In this document: in pieces, positions 1 through 10,773 of the stretch | How the letters are laid out: each line of letters opens with the position of its first letter | Position numbering within the stretch: position 1 is the stretch's first letter | Origin: Hypericum androsaemum | Taxonomy: Eukaryota; Streptophyta; Magnoliopsida; Malpighiales; Hypericaceae | Assembly: GCA_963995505.1 (NCBI GenBank) | Contig: OZ023198.1 | Span: forward strand, 6,100,558-6,164,557 | Length of the DNA stretch: 64,000 bases | Reading direction: 5' to 3' | Program-made: the position numbers and the translations under genes | The notes under the pieces: model-generated | Told to the model about the DNA's origin: nothing | The model's input: the letters and a program-made list of their open reading frames with translations, nothing else | The model's database searches: none

Positions 1-80
1 TTCAAAGTTAACAAAAGATGCATGTAAATAAGAAACATAACAGGACTCGACAAGAGCTCCTGGTTGGCTAAGATAATTAA

Positions 81-1427
81 TTAAAGCAAGGGATCGACGA
101 CAGCATATGCTAAGAGCTCCTGGTCTTGCTCGAGCAGCTTCATGTCTTGCTCCTCAAGCATCACCATTGCCTCCACCCCTTTTCCGATTCTCGTATCCAC
201 TAGAACAACTAAACAATCAAATGCAACTGGGACCTTCACCGATCTGCCTAAACCCAGCGGCCCTGATCTTACCGGCTTCCCCCAACCGAAATCAATTCCG
301 TAGAGACCCAAGTTGCACCAGCTGGTGAATGTTATCAGATCCATATCATCGTTAGAGAGCGTGAATTCATCCCGCAGCTCCTTCATTATCTCGCATATCT
401 TCGGGAATGCTCGGTCCCCTGTTACTTCCTTGACGATTTCGCCGTCGATCTTGCCTGTTGCTTCCCTTATCTGGGTTGCCAAGCTGCCCAAATCCGGATC
501 GTTGTGTGTACTAATCGATGACGCCAACAGGCAGATGTTGCCCGGCGAATTGTCTGAGAAAAGATGGGTGGCCCTTCTCCGGAGGTTCACTACGTGGGTT
601 ATCCCCGACGGCTTGTGGATGCCTGATCTCCTTGCTTTAAACACAGCCACAAGGCGTCTCCAGAGAAGGGCCGAAACAACCTCGACCCGAGTCGGGTTCT
701 CCAGACACGGGCAAACTGCCCGTGCCTTGAGTCTGGAAATTGCAGCGTCGTCCAACACAATTCTGCTAGTTGTTATTAGCCTAGTCCTCAAGAAATGGCT
801 AAAGATGTTGTCCAACGTCAGCTCCCTGGCGGGAACCGCGGCCTCGTTATAGTGAGACGGGAAGATGGCTGCATTTGAAGCAAAGTCAGGATACAAATGG
901 TCACGGTGATCAGATTCCGATCCGCGGGCTACGGACGCCCAAGCTTTGAGGAACGAAGTGAAAGTGGTTACATCGGCAACCTTGTGTGAAACCGTGGCCA
1001 CAATGACCATACCACCACAAGCAAAGTTGGTCTGCTGGAACCTGGTAACCGAACCACCCCCGGAGGAGGGGAGGAACTTGATAAGCGGTCCGGGTTCGAG
1101 CCGGTTGAGATGATCAGACAGAGGAGACTTGACTCGGGCCTCCACGTAGTAGGCGCCCTCGTCGTTGTAATCAACGGAGACCTCGTCCCTGATGGTCCCG
1201 GCCAGCGGGTAGAAGTGCGTTAGGGTTTGAGACAAGGACTGTTTCAGCGCCAGGGTCCTCTCCCCAGCTGCTTCATGTGTGAAGAAGAAGAAGGGATAGA
1301 CAAGCACAAGACGGAAGTGGGAGGTTGGTGCAAATTTATCGATCAAGGAGAGGTTGTGGGTTTTGAGGTGGTGAGGCGTTGGGGAAGAAGGTTTGATGAC
1401 ATCTTTTGCAACTAGCTCCACTTCCAT
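81..1427 (-). CDS. BAHD-family acyltransferase, single exon
   Basis: An uninterrupted 448-residue frame. BAHD enzymes transfer an acyl group from acyl-CoA to an alcohol or amine of a specialised metabolite in the cytosol. Both family signatures are visible: the catalytic HxxxD box reads HKVAD at about residues 148-152, and the structural DFGWG box is at about 379-383. The N-terminus (MEVELVAKDVIKPSSPTP) and total length are normal for the family, and the general look is closest to the vinorine-synthase/alkaloid-acetyltransferase clade. That subclade placement is inference; the substrate cannot be read from sequence. No frameshift or stop is seen. The ATG is the first in frame after an upstream AT-rich leader, and a TATA-like element lies about 75-85 bases upstream. 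Lack of introns is common in this clade. Confidence 0.93.
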   Translation of the reverse strand: MEVELVAKDVIKPSSPTPHHLKTHNLSLIDKFAPTSHFRLVLVYPFFFFTHEAAGERTLALKQSLSQTLTHFYPLAGTIRDEVSVDYNDEGAYYVEARVKSPLSDHLNRLEPGPLIKFLPSSGGGSVTRFQQTNFACGGMVIVATVSHKVADVTTFTSFLKAWASVARGSESDHRDHLYPDFASNAAIFPSHYNEAAVPARELTLDNIFSHFLRTRLITTSRIVLDDAAISRLKARAVCPCLENPTRVEVVSALLWRRLVAVFKARRSGIHKPSGITHVVNLRRRATHLFSDNSPGNICLLASSISTHNDPDLGSLATQIREATGKIDGEIVKEVTGDRAFPKICEIMKELRDEFTLSNDDMDLITFTSWCNLGLYGIDFGWGKPVRSGPLGLGRSVKVPVAFDCLVVLVDTRIGKGVEAMVMLEEQDMKLLEQDQELLAYAVVDPLL

Positions 1428-1501
1428 GATTGACTATTACAAGTTTATGGAAACCAAATGGAAGCAAACTGCATGGATTGAACTCCTCGTGTACCTGTTA
1501 C

Positions 1502-1513
1502 CTCTTATAAAGA
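1502..1513 (-). promoter_or_regulatory. Candidate TATA box of the BAHD gene
   Basis: On the minus strand the sequence reads CTTTATAAGAGG, roughly 75-85 bases upstream of the ATG at 1427. Spacing and composition suit a plant TATA box. There is no transcript evidence, so this is positional inference. Confidence 0.35.
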
Positions 1514-2838
1514 AGAGGCTTATTTTCTTTAAAGGGTGTTCTAATTAATTAAGGGCCGAATTACGTTACAATGTCTATAAAAACTTTGCAACTATCGAAA
1601 GATTTTATTTGATTTGAGCATGTACCTGTCATCTCTTATAGGATATTCTATTTAAGGGTCGTAAAATGTAACGACTTTAATTATTTGTTATAAAAGTTTT
1701 GTAACTATTAAAAGATTCTATCTAATTCGAATATGGATTAATCAGTTTTAGTAGTATAAAAAAAATTGGGTTAAACACAAGGGAAAATGTATTAACTACT
1801 TCTTTATGTAGCATAATTAATTTTTCATGTCCCGTCCAATTAATGTCTCTAACTGATAGTCTGCTTTTTAGTTTGGCTGACTATAATGTAATTAAAAATC
1901 CTAATGTACGTTACAATCCAGGTACAAAACAATTCAACCTCCACCCACCCCTCATTGTGAAGCAGTAATGCCCTTTGTCCCTTATTGTTAATTGGATGTA
2001 TTTTGGCTCCATAATTACTCCATGGTTCGGGATCCGCTCATTTTCAGTTTAATTCCACTGGTAAGATGTTTCTATTCTTTTTCCTATTGGATTTTGGTGC
2101 ATCTGGGCTCAGCGACTGCTGAAAGTTCTGCATTTGTTATATATGTAATGTTCTATATATCATCAATAAATTATTAAAAATTGTCCATATTGATAATTAC
2201 TAACAAAGTGACACCATGCACATAAAGTTGCGGAATCTTAAGGATTAGCAAACTAAAACCATCACAGGAATGAGTGATATCTCTAAGAGGACGCGTAAGA
2301 ACAAAAATAACACATGGTATCACTATTAGGTAAATGTAGACTTGACAATTGTTAGAATTTGATTTAGATTTGATTAGACAAAAATTCGATTCAATTTGCT
2401 AAAATTTTATTCATCAAAAAGTCAATTCGAATTCGTCCGGAGACGATTCAGAATTTCTAAAATTCGTCAAACCGTCAAATTCGATTCGCCCCTGATTGAC
2501 CGTAACACTCGGACGGAGAGATGGCAACTAGCATCTCCCTATTTACTCTCTCTCTCTCTCTCTCCTCCCACGCTTTAGATGCTATCTCAAAAACGCTGTC
2601 GTTTTGACTGCACTTGTGCTGCTGTGGGCCCGCGCCGTGGCTGTTCTACTCCGGTGGTGAGAGCTCAGCCCAGCGAGGTGAGTCCATAATGAGCCAGTTG
2701 TTTTCGGTTGAGAGTTTTGTTTTCCCAACGAGGTGGTATATTGTTGGAGGAGAAACGAAAATTTTGGAAACAGGTGGAGTCCATAGAGAAGCCCAGCCCA
2801 ATTACCGTGGCGTGGCCCAAAAATATTAATAGAATTTA
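1514..2838. other. Intergenic AT-rich stretch
   Basis: No open frame with recognisable protein similarity. It holds a short CT microsatellite near 2548-2568 and generic AT-rich sequence. Part of 2340-2510 is an A/T-rich stretch of repeat character without clear ends. Confidence 0.5.
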
Positions 2839-3434
2839 GGGTAATTTATTCTCATGTTTTTCGTGTTTGACTAAATTGACAATTTAGTTTCCTCTTTTTG
2901 AAAAATAATTCTTTTATTTTTCGTATTTAATTTTATTATATTTTTGGATTCCTCACTCACGCGTCTACTCTAATCTTGTTATAAGTTTTGTCTTCCAATT
3001 TTTATTTTTCCGATTAATGGGGATTCCCGAAGGATTGATCTCCTTGAAAGAGCTTCAAGGTCTGGTCTCCCTCTCTCGCTTCTAGTAGCAAGGTCATGTT
3101 AATTGATCAGTTTTACTCTTGTTTTGAGGTCCAGAAATTTGGTTCAAGGCTGTAACTTCTGTCATTTTTTCCCGGCTGTAATTTCAATTAGGTTGGAGGT
3201 AGAAGATGATCACGACATCACCTTCTACGAAGTAGAAGAAGAGATGATGTCATCGATTTTTTTAATTTTTTTTAATTATTTCAATAATAAAAACGAAAAA
3301 ATTGAATATTGATGTCAGCTAGGGATCCGAAAATATAATAAAATCAAATATGAATGATAGAAAAATCATTTTTAAAACAAAGGGGACTAAATTGTCAATT
3401 TAGTTAAATACAAAGATATGAGAGTAATTTGTTC
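2839..3434. mobile_element. MULE-type MITE with about 125-bp terminal inverted repeats
   Basis: The two ends are diverged inverted repeats. Left 2839-2960 contains TGACTAAATTGACAATTTAG, and its reverse complement recurs in right 3310-3434. Immediately outside lie tagaattta (2830-2838) and tataattta (3435-3443), a 9-bp target duplication with one mismatch, the length expected of Mutator-like elements. Total about 596 bp, too short for a transposase. The core has a short piece near 3018-3075 that could encode an LRR-like phrase (MGIPEGLISLKELQGL), but this is too short to claim gene capture. A short palindromic stretch (GATGATGTCATC) lies near 3243. Confidence 0.72.
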
Positions 3435-3533
3435 TATAATTTATCAATATACAACGCTAGGAAGCGTAAAAAATGGGGAACGGAAAGAAGAGCCCTAAGT
3501 CGGATCCCCCCAAAATAATCCAATTAGAATAAA

Positions 3534-4308
3534 ATGGGTTGGGTTAGGGAGGCGGCGGCGATGGTGGTGGTGGCGGCGGCGTGGCTGGTGGTTGGGGGCG
3601 TTAGCGAGTCGATATACTCGGAGTTTGGGGATAAGGGGCTGCCGGTGGGGCTCCTCCCGGAGGGGATAACGGAGTACTGGGTGGACCCCGCAACGGGCCG
3701 CTTCCAGGTCAACCTCACGGAGCCCTGCGAGGCCATGGTTGACCCCGATAACCCGCTGCGGTTCGAGGTCAGCGTGTCCGGGACGCTGGGGGTGGGGTCC
3801 ATCGGGGAGGTCTCCGGTATGGCCCAGCAGGACCTCTTCCTGTGGCTCCCCGTCAAGGGGATCCGCGTGGGGGACGAGGAGGGGCTCGTCGGGTTCGACG
3901 TGGGCCCCGTCCACAAGCAGCTCCCCCTCTCCCTCTTTGATTCCCCTCTCCGCTGCTCCCCCTCCCCCAAGGTAATATTAATATTATACACCCTAATGGA
4001 TGCGCGTTTCGATTTTGATTCGGTTCTAGATGCCTACAATCATATCTAATATTGCCAGCGGCATAAGGCGTTGTAATGATCAAGTAGGTCCAGGGTTCAA
4101 TCCTTGGCGTGTGCATGGTGTAAAAAATTACTTTAAAAAAAAAAATCTAATATTGGTCTGATTAGAATTGTACGTTCTGCTATCCTGTTTACTTTGTGCG
4201 TGACATTAGCTGCATCTATCCATCGGATTCGATTGGTTTGGTTTGTTCTTTTTCCAGAGTGACGATGGCGACCGGAGGGAAGAGGAGGGATTGAGGGCTG
4301 TGTCTTGA
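3534..4308 (+). CDS. DUF538-family small secreted-type protein, two exons
   Basis: Exon 1 is 3534-3971 (146 codons, ends AAG|GTAATA). The intron is 3972-4257 and ends TTTTTCCAG. Exon 2 is 4258-4308 and ends SDDGDRREEEGLRAVS-stop, giving 162 residues. The first 25 residues are a hydrophobic, Ala/Val-rich signal-like segment. The core has the DUF538 pattern: SIYSEFGDKGLPVGLLPEG, then a ...YWVDPATGRFQVNL... strand, a single Cys and a late ...IRVGDEEGLVGFDVG... segment. The family's biochemical role is unsettled; lipid-transfer or pectin/chlorophyll hydrolase-like ideas exist. The frame continues past the donor for 26 codons, so an intron-retained form would have a different tail. The exon is much more GC-rich than its surroundings. 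The second exon is inferred from splice signals only. Confidence 0.8.
4044..4155 (+). mobile_element. Short tRNA-derived SINE-like insertion in the DUF538 intron
   Basis: The insert 4055-4144 is flanked by a perfect 11-bp duplication, atctaatattg, at 4044-4054 and 4145-4155. It contains a tRNA-type RNA polymerase III B box (GGTTCAATCC, 4094-4103) in a tRNA-like TpsiC context (GTCCAGGGTTCAATCCTTGGC without its last base). It ends in an A-rich tail (TTTAAAAAAAAAA). The box A region is degenerate. At about 90 bp it is little more than a tRNA-like head plus tail. It lies wholly inside the intron. Confidence 0.72.
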
Positions 4309-4414
4309 TGTTGGCAGGTGACTCGCTCTCTCTATATATGTCTCTGATCAGCAGATGTGCCACCATGTGTTGTCTGTTGTTTATGTATAATATCAACAAT
4401 GTTGTTGTCTTCTC

Positions 4415-4905
4415 TTCCCTGTAATACATACCACACACGGATCATATGTGCGGAAAGGGTGTCGTATTGTGTATCCTCTGTAAATTACACTGCTTTATCT
4501 TCTTGGATTTGCCATTTCTGCATCACTGCTAATCATGTATCCCGTTCCGCACCCTAGCCCTAGCAATTTTGTTATCTCCTCTTCCCGTAATATGCACAAC
4601 ATACCTGGTGTGTGTGCGAAAAAGGATATTGTATTGTGTCTCCCCTGCAAATTACACTGCTATATAACATACCTGGTGTGTGTGCGAAAAAGGATATTGT
4701 ATTGTGTCTCCCCTGCAAATTACACTGCTATATGTTTTTGTATCTGCAATTACTGCGGCACCTCGAATCCCTTATTGCACTTGTGCCTCACCTTGTCCTA
4801 GCAATTTTTTGTTACATTCTCTTCTGGTGAACCTACGTAAGAAGGGCGTTTATGTGAAAAGGACATTGTATTGTATATCCTCCGTAAATGACACAGCTAA
4901 AATGT
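4415..4905 (+). repeat. 68-bp tandem repeat (two near-identical plus two diverged copies)
   Basis: Two near-perfect 68-bp units run from about 4601 to 4736 and share CCTGGTGTGTGTGCGAAAAA and CTGCAAATTACACTGCTAT. Diverged relatives occur at about 4430-4500 (ATATGTGCGGAAAGGGTGTC) and 4830-4905 (TATGTGAAAAGGACATTGTA). The array lies directly downstream of the DUF538 stop, so it probably falls in its 3' UTR or terminator region. The short frames it creates repeat the same peptide and are not judged genes. Confidence 0.75.
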
Positions 4906-6047
4906 TGTTGGACTTGCCAATACTGCATCATTGGGAATCATACCTTGTTCATCCCGATGAATGTATTCTTGCACTCTGGTTCCACGGGACAGTTGTTGCG
5001 TCGAGTCTGGTACCCTCGAGTCCTGGTCGTTCTCTCCCATGTTTCCTTTCTGGAGAGGGGCAGGCAGAGGCTAAGGACAGCAATGGAACCACCTTGGCAG
5101 TACAATGTTTAGTTCACTAAATGGTCCCAGCAGAGGCAGCCAGGTTCAAAGTTGAGATTCATCAGTCGAGTTCTGGACTGGGGACGTTGGAACCTTCTTC
5201 CTCGACCATCGTGCTTCTATATATGGATATGGAGTTTTGGTCTTTATCCTTTTTAGTTTTTCGTAAGTAAAACCTAGAATCAAGTCTCCAGGACCATCTC
5301 CAAGTTGGTCCAGTGGTCCGATATTGGGTGGTTTCGTCCATAAAAAACAAGTTTTTTTTCCTTCTTCCATTGTGATCCAGTCCGATGTGTAATGGATCGG
5401 TAATGGTAGTCGCCATCTTACCAAAAGGAAAAACAAAAACTTGCAATGGCTAGGTTTAGTGTTGATAGATCGTGGAAACTAATTAACTAGGGAAATTTTT
5501 CTTTTAGTTTAGAAATTGCTATTCGGAAAATTTAGAACGGGATTTGCATGAACAACATTTCAATAGTTCAAACTTAGTAGCGTATTTGAAAAAGTACACG
5601 TAAAGTAGGTAGTAGGAGTCGTAATTTAATCTTAAAAAGAAAATCTAAGATCTGCTGGCTCTCTCTTAAGAAATAAGAGATAAAAGAGGATAGATACTTT
5701 AAATTTAAACTCTCGTATGGAAATAAAACTAAAAAATTACTCGAATTCTTCCATCCATTCTGATATTTTTTTACACATCCCAATTTTGCACCTTTATTCT
5801 CATGAATTAATTTTTCGGCGTAAGAATCCTATTCATAATTCTCATGAACTAATTTGTAACTTTAATTTTCAAAAGGTTATATTCTTGGAATTAAATGTGA
5901 AACATGCATTTATTATTATGGTATATATAATATAATAAAAAATCAAGATAAACAAATAAGCCCTGTCAGTTGTCCCTTTTGTTTCCCAGCCCTAGGCTAG
6001 TTGCTTCTTCTTCTGGTGTTTGGTTAGTTAATATAGGACGAGAGACG
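4906..6047. other. Intergenic; no supported gene
   Basis: Mixed unique sequence followed by AT-rich sequence from about 5440. The short open frames on both strands have no recognisable motif. The last 80 bases are presumably the 5' UTR of the VIPP1-like gene. Confidence 0.45.
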
Positions 6048-9000
6048 ATGGAAGTTGCGGCCTCGGCGAGGATAACCATCTTAGGGTTTGCATGGGAACC
6101 CCCTTCTTCAACCAACAAGCCGTGCATGGTAAGGCTGCTCCCTCCACATCCCCTCCCCGCCTATGGTAAGCCTTCTTCTTCCTCCTCTTCAAACCCTATT
6201 CCCTCTGATATTAATGTACGTGATCCATTAAGTCAAAAGACTCATTAGGGTTTCACCCTACGCTTGGCTACTTGAGCCGGGCCTCTGGTATTTTCGATAC
6301 TGCTTGAACCAACTCTTGTCGAGATGCTTTCCATGTATGTATACATATGCATATGTGCCTAAAATCGTCCTAATGATGGATGTATCAATTTGACAGTGGG
6401 AGGATTGAAGGCATCCGGGCTGCGAACGCGCTACTCGAGCAGTTTCCAGTGCCATGGTCTTGGTTCGGGTGGAGCTGGTGGAGGAAATAATAATTTCTTT
6501 GAGAGAATCGCTATGATTATCAAGGTGGCACTCGCTAATTACTATTCTTAATTATTAGTCTACATATGATGGTGATGGTGATAATGATCAGGGGCTTGAC
6601 TTGAGTACCCAATCGGTAGACGGAGTTCGATTCATTATATGTACTGACTTATTAACATCCGGGGATTCATACTCCAATAATCGCCCATTTGATTAGTTTC
6701 TTAATTTATTTGTTTTCCTTGATCATTATCTTAGATTTCCAATGAATTTAACTCTTGTTCTTGCGGTTGCTTGGTTTGAACATGTAAAGTCGTATGCCAA
6801 CGTAATCGTAAGATACTTTGAAGACCCCGTGAAGATAATAGATCAAGCTGTTATTGAGATGAACAACGACTTGGTGAAGATTAGCGAAGCTACTGCACAG
6901 GTATTACTAGCCACTAGTTGTTATCTTCCAATTCCTCATATCTAATGATGTTGAGTAAAACCCGAAGAGTTAAGGATATATGCCGGAATTCGCATAATGC
7001 ACTCATTTCTGCTTCAAACGTATGCAATTTCTGCAGATCGAGGCCTCTCAAAAGCAGTTGGAAGTAAAATATAAAGCTGCAGAGGAGGCTGCTGACCAAT
7101 GGTACGCTAATTGTAGAAATTACTCAGCACACATAAATGTACACGCTCAAACACATGCACAAACGCAGTTGATTCTATTCGAAACTGCTATACGAGTTTC
7201 TTGATCATATCAGTTACAAGAAAGCACAACTCGCTCTGGAGAAAGGAGATGAGCGTTCTGCTCGCCACGCTCTTAAGCTAAGAAAAGAATTTGCTGTAAG
7301 CTCCTGTCTCTTCTGTCCAATCTTGAAAAATGAAAATGTTGTGACAAATTCAAGTTAGTTAACTGAATGAACATGGGAGAAAATTGGTGTTCTCTGTCTG
7401 ATGCTTAAGAATGAGACTTTAAAACCAAATTTTCTTTATTATTTGTTGAATTATGTCAAACGTCCTTTTTGAACTCTCAATTTGGATTCACATAGTTTTC
7501 ATCCCTCTTAGACGCTTATAAGATGTCATTGCATTGATTGAGCTGAATCATTTTGGTTGCTGATTCTCCAGGATAATCAACAACTCATTGGGTCTCAGCT
7601 TGATCAAATGAAGGACCTCGTTGATAATCTTCAATCGAGGACACAGGTACTATGTTACCATGTTTCATCAACTACTTACTTACCCCGAAAAAGGGCGTCT
7701 CATTTATTGGCTTGGCCCTCGAAATTTACTTTGTTGTGAAACCCCGCATTGATTGGTGGAGGAATCTGGGTGCGTCGAACAGTTAGCGAAGTGATATAGC
7801 ATCTATTTGCTGTCCCTCCCCTGTATGTGCAGATGTTGCAGAGCAAGATAGATGAAGCAAGAGCGAAGAAGGATGCTCTCATAGCACGCGCGGTTTCTGC
7901 ACAGTTAGTCCTTATTCTCTACACTTCAACGGCAGCTGATTCATTATTACCTGGAGCAATATAATGTCGGCTCTCCCTTCTCGCAAACTAGATGCTAATT
8001 CGCATGAACTCTGTTAATTAGGACTGCAAAAAGAATGAGGAACATAATGAACACAGTGACCGGTAGTAGTGCCCTTGCAGCTTTTGAGCGGATGGAGGAG
8101 AAAGGTTGGTGTTTTTCTTTTTCCAGTTCATGTATTTTACTTTTAGGAGCCAAGGTAAGGTATTAATGTATGATTAAGAAATAAGGAAAGTGTTCATATA
8201 GAATAAGGATAAGTATATAGGTTGGAGTTCAATCTCACATGGATTACAATAGTATTCTGTCCCTGTTTATAATGTTTATGTGGTGCGACCATACTTAAAT
8301 CTTGTAATAACCAATGCAATGTTTCTATGTGCATTGGTGATGTTGGAGTTCAATTTCACATTGATGACGATAATATTTTGGCTCTGACATTTGGTGTGAC
8401 CAAACTTAATATTGTAACAACTAAACAAATGCAATGTTTCTATGTGCAGTGATGATGTTGGAGTTTGAAGCTGAGACTAACAATCAATTTGTCCAAAATG
8501 ATCTCGAGGGAAAGGTGACATTGGAAAATTTTGCTTCCATATGTCGGTTGCAGATCGTAAATTAACTGCTTATGACGTGATTGCAGTTCGGGGCTCTGGA
8601 GGTGCCTACCTTCGATGAAGAATTGGATGAATTGAAGAGAGAGCTAAATAGAAACTTAAAGGTAAGCTAAGGAAACTGCTCATTACGATTTCCCTAACGT
8701 CCGGAAGTACTAGTCGTAGTACTAGGTTGTATATCCAATCAAGGTGTGGCCTTACCTCATCACCTCCAACACTCGCCATCGTATTCATTTATAGAGAGTT
8801 TTGAAGCCTTGCTCTGATTAGTCAACTTAGAATTCGAGCACGTATAAAACATATATTTTAAAGTTCAGCAAGGAGAAATTTGTAGTATCGATTCAAATCA
8901 ATGTAATGATTATTGTGCTTGGATGTGAAGCAGACGAAAGCAGTAGAGATGTCAGATGGGAGATGCGCTTTTCCTGCTACTTCACCGTTCCGTTTGGCAG

Positions 9001-9051
9001 AATTTGAGTTGGAAACTAAAGAGCATATGGTCAGTTCAAGTAACCCATCCC

Positions 9052-9140
<89 letters not shown>

Positions 9141-9394
9141 GTGCATGTCACCTCTATAATACTTAAATGCCTATACATCTGTGTGTGTTTGATTACCAAA
9201 TTTTGGCTTCCTAGTTAACTGCATTACCACCTTGAAATGTATTTGGTGGTTGAACATTCTTTACAATTATGAATTTTTTTCCAATTTGTTATTAATTTTG
9301 AGTTAGATATGTAGCCACTTTAACGTATAGGATTGATTTCATGGCATTTGGCCTATATTTCATTGCTGCGTTGGTCAAATTAGAGTTGAGCACG

Positions 9395-9465
<71 letters not shown>

Positions 9466-9642
9466 AGTTCAGTAAGGAAAATTTGTAGTGTCAGTTCGAA
9501 TCAGTATATTGATTAGTGACAATTGGATGTGAAGCAGGCGGGAGCAGTAGAGATGCCAGCAGGGAGATCTGCTTTTCTTGCAACTTCACCGTTCAGTTTG
9601 ACAGAATTTAAGATAGAAACTGAAGAACATATTGTAAGTTGA
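6048..9642 (+). CDS. VIPP1/IM30 (PspA family) plastid membrane-maintenance protein-like, with multiplied terminal exon
   Basis: Exons joining in frame: 6048-6165, 6397-6524, 6790-6900, 7037-7101, 7214-7295, 7572-7646, 7833-7903, 8022-8104, 8450-8514, 8587-8661, then 8934-9029 and/or a terminal copy 9538-9642. The first ten give 291 residues. VIPP1 coats and remodels thylakoid or inner-envelope membranes as ESCRT-III-like rods and rings. The PspA core is clear: [101 protein letters not shown] and [12 protein letters not shown]. Residues 1-75 are Ser/Gly-rich and transit-peptide-like. The conserved Trp after ADQ is Cys across the exon 4/5 junction. The 32-residue terminal exon ([12 protein letters not shown]...) matches the VIPP1 C-terminal tail and is repeated downstream. 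Divergence from canonical VIPP1 suggests a paralogue. Which terminal exon is used cannot be decided here. Confidence 0.8.
8934..9218 (+). other. VIPP1-like terminal exon copy 1 with read-through into (TA)n
   Basis: A 96-base exon unit (8934-9029) follows a GAAGCAG acceptor and encodes 32 residues. The base pattern after EHM is GTCAGTTCAAG; copy 2 has GTAAGTTGAAA there. The TGA that ends copy 2 is therefore TCA here. Unspliced, the frame runs through the (AT)40 tract as an alternating Tyr-Ile tail and stops at 9216-9218. The GTCAGT could alternatively serve as a donor that splices in phase 0 to copy 2. Confidence 0.65.
9056..9135. repeat. (AT)n microsatellite, about 40 units
   Basis: An unbroken run of AT dinucleotides directly after terminal-exon copy 1. 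A second run of about 30 units lies at about 9398-9461 ahead of copy 2, and a short one near 9660. All lie inside the duplicated unit, so they probably expanded independently from an ancestral TA tract. Confidence 0.97.
9398..9461. repeat. (AT)n microsatellite, about 30 units
   Basis: A continuous AT run upstream of terminal-exon copy 2, in the same relative position as the short acacatattt stretch upstream of copy 3. Confidence 0.95.
9538..9642 (+). other. VIPP1-like terminal exon copy 2 (keeps the stop)
   Basis: The unit 9538-9633 is intact and in phase 0 after a GAAGCAG acceptor. It is followed by GTA AGT TGA, giving EHIVS-stop at 9640-9642. It is the only copy ending in a stop directly after the conserved tail, so it is the best candidate for the functional end of the protein. 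Confidence 0.6.
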
Positions 9643-9990
9643 AATTGCCCATCCCTATATTATATATATATATAGAGAGAGAGAGAGAGTCCATGTCACC
9701 TCTTTAAATGGCTATATATGTGTGTGTTTGATTACCAAATTTTGGACTGTGTTCATTGGTTGTATTCTTTACAAGTATGAAAAATTGACCAATTTTTTAA
9801 TAATTTTAAATTGGATATTATAGACTAACATATACAATTGATTTCATGGCATTGACCTATATTTCATTGTAGCATTGGTCAAATTAAAGTTTGAGCACGA
9901 ATAATACACATATTTTAAAGTACAGTAAGGAGAAATTGTAGTGTCAGTTTGAATTGATATAATGATTAGTGACAATTGGATGTGAAACAG

Positions 9991-10773
9991 GGGGGAGCAG
10001 TAGAGATGCCAGCAGAGAGATCCGCTTTTCTTGCAATTTCACCGTTCCGTTTGGCAGAATTTAAGATAGAAACTGAAGAACATATGGTAAGCCGAAGTAG
10101 CCCATCCCCAACACACATATATTATGAGACACTGGTCGCACATACACAAGTTGGTGGTGGGTGTGAGAATGCTCTTACTACGACTTTGGATATCCTAAAC
10201 GATGAGGTTCGTGAGGAGGGTTTACATCAGTCTCCTATTGAAGCTAATTTGCCGGCTTCTGATGTTAATCTCCTTGCGTTGGTTCCGGTTGTCCCCAATG
10301 ATGAGGATGGGATTCAAGCGCATGTTTTGTTGGAACCCGAGGAGCGGGAATCTCCATTGGTTGTTCCAGCCTTGACATACAAGAGACGAAAGGCCGGGGT
10401 TTACAGTCCCGAAACGGAAGGGTGTGACTCACTAGGACGAAATTCGAATGAAGCGGACGGGATACAAGAGCATGTTTTGTTGGAACTTGCTAGTCGGAAG
10501 TCGCAATTTGATGTTGATATGGTATCGGATGTCACGTTCAGCGAGAGTGATTCCCAATCTTCGAGTGTGAATTTGGGTTTTTTTTATGGGAACAAATCAG
10601 CAGGTAGTGGTTTGAAAAGTAGTCCCAAGTGGGCTGGCATGTTAGATGACGAGGGTGCTCCTCCTCCACCACGAGCATCAAAATATCTGAAGGATGTTGT
10701 TGAGAAAGACTCTATTCCTAAGTCATCCGTTCTGACTAGGGCAATGAAGAAGAATTTGAAGAAAAAGAAATAG
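9991..10773 (+). other. VIPP1-like terminal exon copy 3 fused in frame to a retroelement ORF
   Basis: The unit 9991-10086 is intact (GAAACAG acceptor). The TGA position is CGA. The frame continues for 14 codons to the target-site duplication and then straight into the inserted retroelement's coding sequence, ending at 10771-10773 with a Lys-rich tail (RAMKKNLKKKK). The result is an in-frame chimera of plastid-protein tail and element ORF. Whether any transcript contains it is unknown. Confidence 0.6.

Noticed and set aside
313..852. A 179-codon plus-strand open frame opposite the BAHD gene
   Set aside because: Antisense shadow of a well-supported coding exon; its protein has no recognised motif.
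3495..4116. Minus-strand frames opposite the DUF538 exon
   Set aside because: GC-rich exon shadows with no motif; the plus-strand product has signal-like start and family pattern.
4055..4144. A functional tRNA gene
   Set aside because: Has a B box and TpsiC-like arm but no cloverleaf or proper A box, and is flanked by target duplications, so it is a retroposed sequence.
4535..5120. Overlapping open frames with a repeated peptide
   Set aside because: They arise from the 68-bp tandem repeat (not a multiple of three), so the same peptide appears in shifted frames; no coding evidence.
8858..9218. Frames encoding poly(Tyr-Ile) on both strands
   Set aside because: Product of the AT microsatellite; kept only as possible read-through of terminal-exon copy 1, not as a gene.
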